A stretch of DNA of 5,866 bases, taken from NCBI GenBank assembly GCA_934358235.1, contig CAKRKK010000156.1, positions 1 to 5,866 of the forward strand. The letters run 5' to 3'. The notes under the pieces are model-generated. The model saw nothing but the letters and a program-made list of their open reading frames with translations, searched no databases and was not told the origin of the DNA. The position numbers and the translations under genes are program-made. Numbering within the stretch: the stretch's first letter is position 1; the number at the start of each line of letters is the position of its first letter. The DNA comes from an uncultured Lachnospira sp. Its GTDB lineage: Bacteria; Bacillota; Clostridia; Lachnospirales; Lachnospiraceae. Shown one piece after another: positions 1 to 5,760 of this stretch.

Positions 1-35
1 TTAGTATCCTTCGTGTTATTTTTCATATCTGACAT
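1..35 (-). CDS. 5' end of an unidentified gene, third in the glycan operon (partial)
   Basis: Only the first 11 codons and part of a twelfth are in the window. They read MSDMKNNTKDT on the minus strand. The ATG at 35–33 is preceded by GGAG (44–41) with a 5-nt spacer, a good ribosome binding site. It begins 19 nt after the stop of the NAGPA-type gene, so it is probably co-transcribed with it. An in-frame ATG at 26–24 is a weaker alternative start. The visible residues are hydrophilic, with no signal peptide or membrane segment yet, and too few to assign a family. Confidence 0.55.
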   Translation of the reverse strand, partial: MSDMKNNTKDT

Positions 36-54
36 ATAATCTCCATTCAAGTAT

Positions 55-1041
55 TTATTTAATCAAAAATGCAGTTGGAAGTGTTCTTGGTCCAGTTGGT
101 GAATATGGCTTATTAATAACCTCGCCATTATAATACATCTGTGTAGAAGTTCCACCATCCATAGCTGAGGCATTGACAGCCCCGTACTGAAGCATTATGT
201 CCTGAAGATCTGAAAATGAAGCGCCAAGACTTGTAACCTGTCTTCCATCAACAACAAGAAGGAGAATAGCTCCATCAGCCCTTTGTCCAATAGCTGTTCT
301 TGGATTAAGACCTCCACCTACGCCATCAACATCCTGTGCCTCACCATTTATAACAAGAAATGGTCCAATATCACTACTTACATTAACACAGTCCCTTATG
401 CCTAATTCCTGCGCTTTAGCTGCTGTCATATTACCCATAACAAGCTTATTATCAAAGGTTATGCCAGTCACATGATAAGTTTCAGAAGCACTTCCCTTTA
501 ATACATTTCCATCTACCATAACAAGTCCGATAGGCATTGCAGTCTGAGGAGTTGAATCCACGAACTCTCCGCCATTGATTCCTGCAGTAGCATTATATCT
601 TTCTGCTATTTCTGCAACTGTCCAGCCCTTTTCAAGCTTGAATTCCGGAACTGTTCCAACGAAAAGTCTTGAAGGATCCTTAATGATCATAAGCTTTCCA
701 CTATAAGCCTCTGCCTTAATATCAACAACATAAAGCTCCTCTTCATCATCTGATTCACTACCGCCTATAACTACCAGGCTTGAATCTGTTATATCTGTTG
801 TATCCTTTACCGAATTCTCTTCTTTAATCTTGTCAATTTCTTCCTGTGAGCAGAACCAGTTTGCCATAAAACCAAGCTCTCCAGTTTCCTGCAAAGACAT
901 AATAAACTGCTTCTTTGCAACCTTCGATGGTCCCCACGCAAGCATAGCCATAACACCATACAGCCCTGCCACCAGTATAATTATCGTTGCCAATAAAGTG
1001 GCACCTATACGGCCCACCCATTTTAAAACATTCTTTTTCAT
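55..1041 (-). CDS. membrane-anchored phosphodiester glycosidase family protein (NAGPA/DUF2233-like)
   Basis: The product is about 328 aa. A short basic N-terminus is followed by one hydrophobic segment at about residues 13–37, so the catalytic part probably lies outside the membrane. An acidic linker (SESDDEEE, about 95–102) comes next. The rest carries motifs typical of the NAGPA family: NGGEF (156–160), NPRTAIGQ (246–253), VVDGRQ (263–268), MDGGTSTQMYYNG (294–306) and GPRTLPTAFLI (317–327). The mammalian member removes GlcNAc from a GlcNAc-phosphodiester. Bacterial members are thought to act on sugar phosphodiesters in cell-surface polymers, but the substrate here is unknown. It follows a membrane glycosyltransferase by 23 nt, which suggests one operon and a shared glycan. 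The start at 1041 is preferred because GAGG (1051–1048) lies 6 nt upstream. An in-frame ATG at 1053 would add four residues but has only a weak site. Confidence 0.9.
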   Translation of the reverse strand: MKKNVLKWVGRIGATLLATIIILVAGLYGVMAMLAWGPSKVAKKQFIMSLQETGELGFMANWFCSQEEIDKIKEENSVKDTTDITDSSLVVIGGSESDDEEELYVVDIKAEAYSGKLMIIKDPSRLFVGTVPEFKLEKGWTVAEIAERYNATAGINGGEFVDSTPQTAMPIGLVMVDGNVLKGSASETYHVTGITFDNKLVMGNMTAAKAQELGIRDCVNVSSDIGPFLVINGEAQDVDGVGGGLNPRTAIGQRADGAILLLVVDGRQVTSLGASFSDLQDIMLQYGAVNASAMDGGTSTQMYYNGEVINKPYSPTGPRTLPTAFLIK

Positions 1042-1064
1042 CACTTTCCTCATTCTTTATTATA

Positions 1065-2138
1065 TTATTTGAATACCCATCTTTTTTGTATGTTATAACT
1101 GATAACAAACAGAACCAGATCAACTATTATCTTTGTTACAGCGACTAAACCGCTGCCAAGCACCAATAGCTTTGTGAATATAAACACAAGCAGATATGAC
1201 ACACACATCTGTCCAAACCACAATATGTAATATCTTATAGCCGCAGACTTAACATCCTTGTCTGACTTAAACACATGCTTCTGGTTCATCGTAAAATTAA
1301 ATATAGATGATAATACTCTTGCAACAACTGTACTAACTAACAGTCTTAATGATATTGTAATCATAACAAGAAAAATTTCAAGTAAATTAAATATTAAATT
1401 ATCTATAACCCAGGATGCCAGTGAACTAAGCACATACTTTAACGCTGTCGGTGAAAAGGTATACTTAAATATAACCTTATATATTTTGATTGAATCTTTT
1501 ACCGGGTTAAAATGCGTAGAAGCATTCTCTTCTATGTATACAGTTTCAATAGGGACCTCCATATATGGAATATCTGCCTGCTTGAATTCCATAAGCATTC
1601 TTGTTTCGTATTCGAAACGTTCCCCTTCAATCTCACAGAATCTCTTAAGATATCTATATGGTACAGCCCTTAATCCCGTCTGTGTGTCTGATATATCCAG
1701 TCCACACATCACCTTAAACACAAAGCTTGTAAGATTATTGCCGAACCTGCTCTTAAAAGGCACATCATCACCATCAAATGTTCTCACGCCAAGCACTACT
1801 TTATCCTGTTTAATCATAGCTTCACAGCATTTATATATATCGTCCGCCTTATGCTGGTTATCTCCATCTACAGTTACAACACCTAAACAGTCCTCACGCT
1901 CCTTAAGACAATACTCAAAAGCCGTCTTTAACGCTCTTCCCTTTCCACGATTGACATCATGTGTAAGAATTGTACACTCCTCATATTCTGCAACCTTCTC
2001 AAATGGCCACATATGTGAAGCATCACTTCCATCATTTACCAATATTATATCCTTAAAGCCCTTCTTTATAAGAGAATCCACAACCGTAACCAATTTATCA
2101 TCAGGATTCAAAGAAGGAATAATAACTGATACTTTCAT
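1065..2138 (-). CDS. family 2 glycosyltransferase fused to a GtrA-like membrane domain
   Basis: The product is about 357 aa. Residues 1–225 form a GT-A family 2 glycosyltransferase. It opens with MKVSVIIPSLNP and carries NDGS (35–38), the metal/nucleotide-sugar motif DGDNQH (91–96), DTQTGLRA (151–158) and ERFEYETRM (173–181), a pattern like polyprenyl-phosphate mannose/glucose synthases. From about 233 to the end there are about four hydrophobic segments containing ARVLSSIFNFTMNQKHVF (273–290) and ending SYNIQKRWVFK, typical of GtrA. The fusion probably makes a lipid-linked sugar at the inner membrane face and helps present or flip it; the sugar is not predictable. It is the first gene of the operon containing the NAGPA-like enzyme. 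An ATG at 2144 is possible, but AGGAG (2152–2148) is only 3 nt from it and 9 nt from the ATG at 2138, which also gives the usual MKVSVIIP N-terminus. Confidence 0.92.
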   Translation of the reverse strand: MKVSVIIPSLNPDDKLVTVVDSLIKKGFKDIILVNDGSDASHMWPFEKVAEYEECTILTHDVNRGKGRALKTAFEYCLKEREDCLGVVTVDGDNQHKADDIYKCCEAMIKQDKVVLGVRTFDGDDVPFKSRFGNNLTSFVFKVMCGLDISDTQTGLRAVPYRYLKRFCEIEGERFEYETRMLMEFKQADIPYMEVPIETVYIEENASTHFNPVKDSIKIYKVIFKYTFSPTALKYVLSSLASWVIDNLIFNLLEIFLVMITISLRLLVSTVVARVLSSIFNFTMNQKHVFKSDKDVKSAAIRYYILWFGQMCVSYLLVFIFTKLLVLGSGLVAVTKIIVDLVLFVISYNIQKRWVFK

Positions 2139-2187
2139 ATCCATACGCTCCTATCTATGCGTTTATATAATCCGCACATACCCTTTG

Positions 2188-2216
2188 ATGATATAATAAT
2201 TTCATAAATATTGCAA
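2188..2216 (-). promoter_or_regulatory. predicted sigma-A promoter of the glycosyltransferase operon
   Basis: Read on the minus strand, TTGCAA (2216–2211; 4 of 6 matches to TTGACA) is followed after exactly 17 nt by TATCAT (2193–2188; 5 of 6 matches to TATAAT). Transcription would begin near 2181, leaving a leader of about 43 nt that contains AGGAG. It is the best-spaced sigma-A-type pair I found in the divergent intergenic region. AT-rich DNA yields such matches by chance, so it is a prediction. Confidence 0.55.
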
Positions 2217-2221
2217 TATTT
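2206..2221. promoter_or_regulatory. 16-bp perfect palindrome over the -35 element (candidate operator)
   Basis: AAATATTGCAATATTT is its own reverse complement. It is centred on the TTGCAA that serves as -35 of the leftward promoter and lies about 15 bp upstream of the candidate -35 of the rightward Cys-rich gene. A dimeric regulator bound here would block the leftward promoter. The protein that might bind is unknown. The site is short and AT-rich, so a chance palindrome is possible. Confidence 0.4.
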
Positions 2222-2235
2222 CCATCAAAATAAGT

Positions 2236-2264
2236 AACACTTACAAGCTCTCCTTCATATTATT
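2236..2264 (+). promoter_or_regulatory. candidate mother-cell (sigma-K-like) promoter of the Cys-rich gene
   Basis: AACA (2236–2239) fits the sigma-K -35 consensus mACm. After 16 nt comes CATATTATT (2256–2264), which matches the -10 consensus CATAnnnTA except for its last base. Transcription would start near 2271, about 26 nt before the ATG, leaving room for the GGAGGA site at 2285–2290. No good sigma-A pair was found at a suitable distance. The Bacillus consensus is established knowledge; its use here is inference. Confidence 0.35.
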
Positions 2265-2296
2265 GTATTGTAAACGTTATAATCGGAGGATTATTT

Positions 2297-2563
2297 ATGA
2301 GTGATTTAGCAGCAACAAACTGCGGAGGATGCAACGGATGTGGAAATTGTGGTTCTAACAACTGCATATGGCTTATTATTCTTTTACTTCTCTTTGATAA
2401 CAACGGCTGTGGCTGTAATAGCGGCTGTGGTGGATGCGGTTCTAACAACTGCATATGGCTCATCTGCCTTCTTCTCTTATGTGGAGGCTGCGGTGACTGC
2501 GGCAACGCCTTAGGTCTTGGTGGCTGTGGCTGCAATAGCGGATGTGGTGGCTGTGGCTGCTAA
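2297..2563 (+). CDS. small Cys/Gly-rich protein with duplicated hydrophobic segments, possibly spore-associated
   Basis: The product has 88 aa, of which 19 are Cys and 23 are Gly. It starts [16 protein letters not shown]. Two copies of [14 protein letters not shown] lie at 19–32 and 48–61, and two copies of [12 protein letters not shown] at 37–48 and 76–87. The Leu/Ile-rich stretches are short for membrane spans but could be membrane-associated or aggregating. The start is secure: GGAGGA (2285–2290) lies 6 nt upstream. Similar high-Cys proteins beginning MSDLAATN occur in Lachnospiraceae, where I recall labels such as 'chorion class high-cysteine protein'; that label says nothing about function. 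The composition recalls small spore-coat proteins of the YjcZ/SscA type, and the upstream sequence resembles a mother-cell promoter. A disulfide-linked or metal-binding surface component is therefore a reasonable guess. It is transcribed divergently from the glycan operon, and a hairpin about 75 nt downstream probably ends its transcript. Confidence 0.8.
   Translation: MSDLAATNCGGCNGCGNCGSNNCIWLIILLLLFDNNGCGCNSGCGGCGSNNCIWLICLLLLCGGCGDCGNALGLGGCGCNSGCGGCGC
2351..2460 (+). repeat. pair of identical 23-bp direct repeats within the Cys-rich gene
   Basis: GGTTCTAACAACTGCATATG followed by GCT occurs at 2351–2373 and again, identical in all 23 bases, at 2438–2460, 87 bp (29 codons) later. Each copy encodes GSNNCIWL in the same frame. 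Identity at synonymous positions points to recent duplication or gene conversion. Confidence 0.85.
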
Positions 2564-2572
2564 TAGCGGATG
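2519..2572 (+). repeat. 27-bp tandem repeat running through the stop codon
   Basis: The unit GGTGGCTGTGGCTGC then AATAGCGGATG is at 2519–2544. It recurs 27 bp later at 2546–2572 with one extra T (2561) after the first 15 bases. That T makes the TAA stop of the Cys-rich gene. A further related copy, diverged at a few bases, is at 2405–2439. Confidence 0.75.
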
Positions 2573-2638
2573 CCCCCAGCAATGATTATATCTGCTAATA
2601 ACTGCTATAAAACATAACATTTTATATACAGTTGCAGA

Positions 2639-2684
2639 ATGAGGCTGTATTCCGTCATTTTAAATCCTACGGATACAGCCTCAT
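2639..2684 (+). terminator. hairpin, probable terminator of the Cys-rich gene
   Basis: ATGAGGCTGTAT at 2639–2650, extended by CCGT at 2652–2655, pairs with ACGGATACAGCCTCAT at 2669–2684. This gives 16 base pairs with one bulged T and a 13-nt loop. It lies about 75 nt after the stop codon and before the next promoter. The following bases (ATATCTTGGTAATTTT) are only weakly T-rich, so it may be a poor intrinsic terminator or an RNA-stabilising stem. Confidence 0.55.
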
Positions 2685-2711
2685 ATCTTGGTAATTTTAT
2701 GAATATACTAA

Positions 2712-2739
2712 AACAAGTCTATTAGACACACATTATATA
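2712..2739 (+). promoter_or_regulatory. candidate mother-cell-type promoter of the Asn-rich gene
   Basis: AACA (2712–2715) is followed after 15 nt by CATTATATA (2731–2739), one mismatch from CATAnnnTA. Transcription would start near 2746, about 23 nt before the ATG. The arrangement resembles that upstream of the Cys-rich gene. TATATT at 2736–2741 could instead be a sigma-A -10, but I see no good -35 for it. The leader also holds a tiny TGCG/CGCA stem (2741–2753) just before the ribosome binding site. Confidence 0.25.
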
Positions 2740-2768
2740 TTGCGTTTGTCGCAGGAATCGAGGATTGA

Positions 2769-3350
2769 ATGGCGAAACAATTACCTGTTACTGAATTTGA
2801 TATTCTTACACTACCCGGCTACCTTCAATTATTTAAAGCCCTCATTCCTTTTATGGAATACGGTATGCAAAAAAAGCTCTCTATGCTTATAAGGGCAAAT
2901 GAATTAAAACACACATTAAGCTTCTACAACTCTCCCTATAGCTGTAACACATTTAAAACATGTAGTAATAGTTCAGGAATAAATGCTAACACTTCCCTTA
3001 ATGATATACTTAATAATGAAGCTATTATGAAAACCATTCTGGCTTACTGCCCCGATAACATTGAGCAGTTAATAAACACTTATCGGAACTTTTCCAAAAC
3101 GTCTGATATGTTTGGTATGATGGATATGTTTAACAATGCCAGTTCTAATGAATTTAACAATAATAATTCTAATGATAATTCTGAATTTAATAATTTTAAT
3201 AATAACACTGGCTCTGGTGAATTTAACAATATAAACATTAATAATATACTTAATTCTTCGCAGAAGGATATGTACAATGAATATATTAAACAGCTTGATA
3301 AGCTGGACTTTAATGATGGCAATAATTATGGAAGTTCCAATAATAATTAA
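2769..3350 (+). CDS. uncharacterised protein with Asn-rich low-complexity C-terminal tail
   Basis: The product has 193 aa; I do not recognise a named family. Residues 1–110 look folded and mostly helical, including LPGYLQLFKALIPFMEYGMQ (15–34), a Leu/Lys-rich helix, Cys59, Cys65 and Cys94, and an NIEQLINTYRNF stretch (97–108). Residues 121–193 are low-complexity: 27 of 73 are Asn, with three EFNN repeats (128–131, 139–142, 151–154). A charged helix-like stretch (QKDMYNEYIKQLDKLD, 165–180) interrupts the tail, which ends SSNNN. There is no signal peptide or convincing membrane span, so it is probably cytoplasmic or, if a sporulation protein, a structural component. GAGGA (2760–2764) lies 4 nt before the ATG. 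The next gene follows after 72 nt on the same strand and may share the transcript. Confidence 0.8.
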   Translation: MAKQLPVTEFDILTLPGYLQLFKALIPFMEYGMQKKLSMLIRANELKHTLSFYNSPYSCNTFKTCSNSSGINANTSLNDILNNEAIMKTILAYCPDNIEQLINTYRNFSKTSDMFGMMDMFNNASSNEFNNNNSNDNSEFNNFNNNTGSGEFNNININNILNSSQKDMYNEYIKQLDKLDFNDGNNYGSSNNN

Positions 3351-3422
3351 CTGTTATAAATGACTTCTGTATTACATATTTATATTTGTAATTATTATTC
3401 TCAATCAGAAATGGAGATTTAT

Positions 3423-3623
3423 ATGTCAGAAAATGATTTTCGCAAACAACTACTTTTAAATGAATTCAAAACTCTTTCCAAAGGTAAGAATAAAGAAGAA
3501 ATCGTTCCGCTTATATTTGCATTAAGCCAGAAGGCTAAGCAGGCAGGAATAAAGTTTACAAGACAGGATTGCGAGCTTATATATAAGCAGATTGTGCCTG
3601 GGAGCAATCCGCCAGAAGGGTGA
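3423..3623 (+). CDS. small helical protein of unknown function (66 aa)
   Basis: The product is 66 aa, charged and predicted mostly helical. It opens MSENDFRKQLLLNEFKTLSK, continues through EEIVPLIFALSQKAKQAGI (about 25–43) and FTRQDCELIYKQI (45–57), and has a flexible PGSNPPEG end. It has one Cys, no signal peptide and no membrane segment. The start at 3423 is chosen because GGAG (3413–3416) lies 6 nt upstream. The in-frame ATG at 3360 would add 21 residues but has no ribosome binding site. From memory, Clostridia carry similar short proteins combining a KGKxxEEIxPL-type stretch with a KAKQxGIxFT-type stretch, without known function. It follows the Asn-rich gene by 72 nt, suggesting the two work together. 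A large hairpin 60 nt downstream separates it from the convergent kinase gene. Confidence 0.72.
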   Translation: MSENDFRKQLLLNEFKTLSKGKNKEEIVPLIFALSQKAKQAGIKFTRQDCELIYKQIVPGSNPPEG

Positions 3624-3682
3624 TATTGGATACCTTGAAATGTAGATTCTCTATTACTTTCTTATAAAAATGACATACGAAC

Positions 3683-3733
3683 GACAATAAGCCGAGGGTG
3701 GTGGCACAGGGGCAGTGCCCTCGGCTTATCGTC
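3683..3733. terminator. long GC-rich hairpin between convergent genes, possible bidirectional terminator
   Basis: Bases 3683–3698 (GACAATAAGCCGAGGG) pair with 3718–3733 (CCCTCGGCTTATCGTC), giving 15 of 16 pairs, 12 of them consecutive. The 19-nt interior can form a small CAC/GTG stem. It sits between the end of the 66-aa gene and the end of the histidine kinase gene, where a bidirectional terminator is expected. Neither flank has a proper T-tract, and the core is much more GC-rich than its surroundings, so a repeat element or structured RNA is an alternative. Confidence 0.45.
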
Positions 3734-3782
3734 TGATATACTCTGTATTCAATGTTTAATATCACTTATCTGCTTATTTTCA

Positions 3783-5030
3783 TTATTCCAAATATATAAT
3801 AATATCAACTTCAAATTTCCCATTTTCATATGATTTAATCATTGAGCCATCATATTTATCAACGATTCTTTTTATACTATCCAGACCATAGCCATGATTA
3901 TCCTTATCATCCTTTTTACTTATGATATGTCCATCAATCTTGTTTATACTGCCATCATATAAATTGGACATAGAAATATGTATCATTCCCACAGTATATT
4001 TAATATCCATACTTACTTTTGAATTATCCAAAGCATTTTCCAATGCATTATCAAGCAGATTACCAAGTATAATATTTACATCATATATGTTTATTTCAAG
4101 ATTTTCTGGTATTGCAACTGACACAGCCAGTTCAAGGGGCTTATTCATATATTTTTCAGCATAAAAGTTTAGAATTCCATCGAAGGCTTCATTACCTGTA
4201 TTATATATATTTTGGGCATTTATAATCTCATCACTTATCTGATGCAAATAATCTTTTGCCTGCTGAATTTTATCATTCATAAGCAAATCATTTATTTCTC
4301 TTATATGGTGTTTCATATCATGCTTTATCGTCCTGATTTTTCTATTGTTTTCAATATCACTTCTTATCTGACTCTCGTATATATTCATCTGCTGTTTTAA
4401 TTCAAGATTTTCTCTTTCATATAGGAAACGGTCAAGCATAGACATATAAAAAATATATAACATCAAATTAAAGCTCAATATAATAATGCAGATTGTAAGC
4501 ACCGCAATTCTTGAAACCACCATATCCTTATATACAACATACAATACTGCAATACTTAATAATGCCGAATATAACAATAAATACCATTGTCCTGACAAAT
4601 CAATCCTGCCTTTTCCCTTAAAAGCATTTTTAATGCCTATTACAACTATATAAAAAAGCAATACAGAAATAAATGAACTGACAATATCATAATTATTAGA
4701 ATCCGGTGCTTCATATAATAAAAAAGAAGCTAACAAATCTATTACAAACATAATTGCATAAAGCATTATACTTAATAATAATTTTTTCTTGAACTTTCCT
4801 CTAAAACCACCAGATAAAAATATTATTCCTGCAACTGTAACTATTAAATTAACCAAAACATTATGAAACACCAGATAACTTAATAATGTAATAATATATG
4901 TAATAACACAACTTATAATATTTCGTCTTAAAGAATGTACATTTAAAAATATTTTAAAATATTCCAAAATAATATATATTCTCACAAGTTCAGTAACTCC
5001 AGATACAACAGCATCCTCTAATTGCATCAT
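3783..5030 (-). CDS. Agr-like sensor histidine kinase, GHKL ATPase (HPK10/AgrC type)
   Basis: The product is 415 aa. The N-terminal half has about six or seven hydrophobic segments (roughly 11–30, 36–54, 57–75, 84–106, 116–136, 147–167, 172–198), the membrane sensor layout of AgrC-like kinases. A coiled-coil-like linker (199–231) leads to the phosphoacceptor motif IKHDMKHHI with His237. The GHKL ATPase follows, with its N box NLLDNALENA (324–333; Asn328 probable Mg-ATP ligand) and G box DNHGYGLDSIKRIV (377–390). All elements for autophosphorylation are present. It should phosphorylate the LytTR regulator encoded just upstream. The kinase ATG overlaps that gene's TGA (ATGA, 5030–5027), and GGAGG (5042–5038) lies within the regulator's 3' end, so translation is coupled. 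The family often senses peptides, but no peptide gene or AgrB processing enzyme is visible, so the signal is unknown. Confidence 0.93.
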   Translation of the reverse strand: MMQLEDAVVSGVTELVRIYIILEYFKIFLNVHSLRRNIISCVITYIITLLSYLVFHNVLVNLIVTVAGIIFLSGGFRGKFKKKLLLSIMLYAIMFVIDLLASFLLYEAPDSNNYDIVSSFISVLLFYIVVIGIKNAFKGKGRIDLSGQWYLLLYSALLSIAVLYVVYKDMVVSRIAVLTICIIILSFNLMLYIFYMSMLDRFLYERENLELKQQMNIYESQIRSDIENNRKIRTIKHDMKHHIREINDLLMNDKIQQAKDYLHQISDEIINAQNIYNTGNEAFDGILNFYAEKYMNKPLELAVSVAIPENLEINIYDVNIILGNLLDNALENALDNSKVSMDIKYTVGMIHISMSNLYDGSINKIDGHIISKKDDKDNHGYGLDSIKRIVDKYDGSMIKSYENGKFEVDIIIYLE

Positions 5031-5755
5031 CCATTACCTCCACTTTTGTTATATTCTATCATTTTTATATTAAAAACATCTTTGTATTTTCTTCCAATAT
5101 TGATACAACACCCATTATCCATTATACAAGAATCCTTTTTAAACATTCTTATATGCCTTATATTAATTATGAACGACTGCGCAACCATAATATAATTAAA
5201 CGGAAGCTTGTCTATAAGTTCTACTAACTTTCCAACAAATATTCTCTCCGTTCCATCACTACATATTATTTTTATATGCTTTCTGTCGCTTTCAAAATAC
5301 ACAATATCTCCATAATGAATTTTATTTTTTATTCTATTGTATTCATACACAAAATAATTATTGTCTTGTTCATCCAATTCCAATAACTTTGAAACATTAT
5401 TAATAACCTTTTCTTTATCAATAGGTTTAATTATAAAATCATATGGATGAATTTTAAACAATTCCATTGCATAATTAGTTTTTGATGAAACATATATTAT
5501 GTGCATAGCATAATTATTTATATCATTGCGTATATATTCTCCTACATAAATTCCATTATAATTCGGCAACTCTATATCAAGAAATAATAAATCCACTTTT
5601 ACTTTTAAAGGAACATCTCTCATAAAATCTTCTGCACAATTCCATACATTTACCTGAACATTCAGACCTGATACCTTAAAATAATTAATTAAAATATTTT
5701 CTAATTCCGAACACGTTGAATTCTCATCATCACATATGCCTATCTGATAAATCAT
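5027..5755 (-). CDS. LytTR-family response regulator (AgrA-like)
   Basis: The product is 242 aa. Residues 1–125 form a receiver domain with the acidic pair Asp9/Asp10 (ICDDE), phosphoacceptor Asp60 (LLFLDIELP), the Ser90 region (IIYVSS) and Lys110 (YDFIIKP). Residues about 134–236 form a LytTR DNA-binding domain with KNKIHYGDIVYFESDRKHI (143–161) and QSFIINIRHIRMF (193–205). When phosphorylated by the kinase encoded downstream it should bind promoter DNA and change transcription; targets cannot be identified here. The usual RxHxS motif before the conserved Asn (N198) reads MVAQS, so the Arg and His are absent. The start at 5755 is supported by AGGGG (5769–5765) with a 9-nt spacer, located inside the last codons of the upstream gene. 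The gene is strikingly AT-rich. Confidence 0.93.
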   Translation of the reverse strand: MIYQIGICDDENSTCSELENILINYFKVSGLNVQVNVWNCAEDFMRDVPLKVKVDLLFLDIELPNYNGIYVGEYIRNDINNYAMHIIYVSSKTNYAMELFKIHPYDFIIKPIDKEKVINNVSKLLELDEQDNNYFVYEYNRIKNKIHYGDIVYFESDRKHIKIICSDGTERIFVGKLVELIDKLPFNYIMVAQSFIINIRHIRMFKKDSCIMDNGCCINIGRKYKDVFNIKMIEYNKSGGNG

Positions 5756-5760
5756 TCTTT

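Noticed and set aside
1258..2196. 312-codon plus-strand open frame
   Set aside because: It lies antisense to the clearly functional GT2–GtrA gene and has no recognisable motifs; it is a shadow.
2278..2283. Perfect TATAAT upstream of the Cys-rich gene
   Set aside because: Transcription from it would begin inside or just after the GGAGGA ribosome binding site (2285–2290), leaving no usable leader.
2260..2535. Pro/Gln-rich minus-strand frame opposite the Cys-rich gene
   Set aside because: It is simply the complement of GGC/TGC repeats, with no ribosome binding site. The plus-strand frame has a strong site and known-type composition.
2351..2572. Possible CRISPR array from the repeated units
   Set aside because: The repeats are in frame within a coding gene, differ in period and have no unique spacers of constant length.
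3371..3392. Inverted repeat ATTACA-N10-TGTAAT before the 66-aa gene
   Set aside because: Only six bases per arm in very AT-rich DNA, with no supporting promoter; chance is the simplest explanation.
3360..3422. Upstream ATG at 3360 for the 66-aa gene
   Set aside because: It has no ribosome binding site and the added residues look like translated AT-rich leader. The ATG at 3423 has a well-placed GGAG.
3577..3765. 62-codon minus-strand frame across the convergent intergenic region
   Set aside because: It runs through the large hairpin and overlaps the end of the 66-aa gene, with no family resemblance or supporting start signal.
3922..4400. Two short plus-strand open frames (3922–4164 and 4212–4400)
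   Set aside because: Both lie antisense to the histidine kinase ATPase and linker regions and lack start signals.
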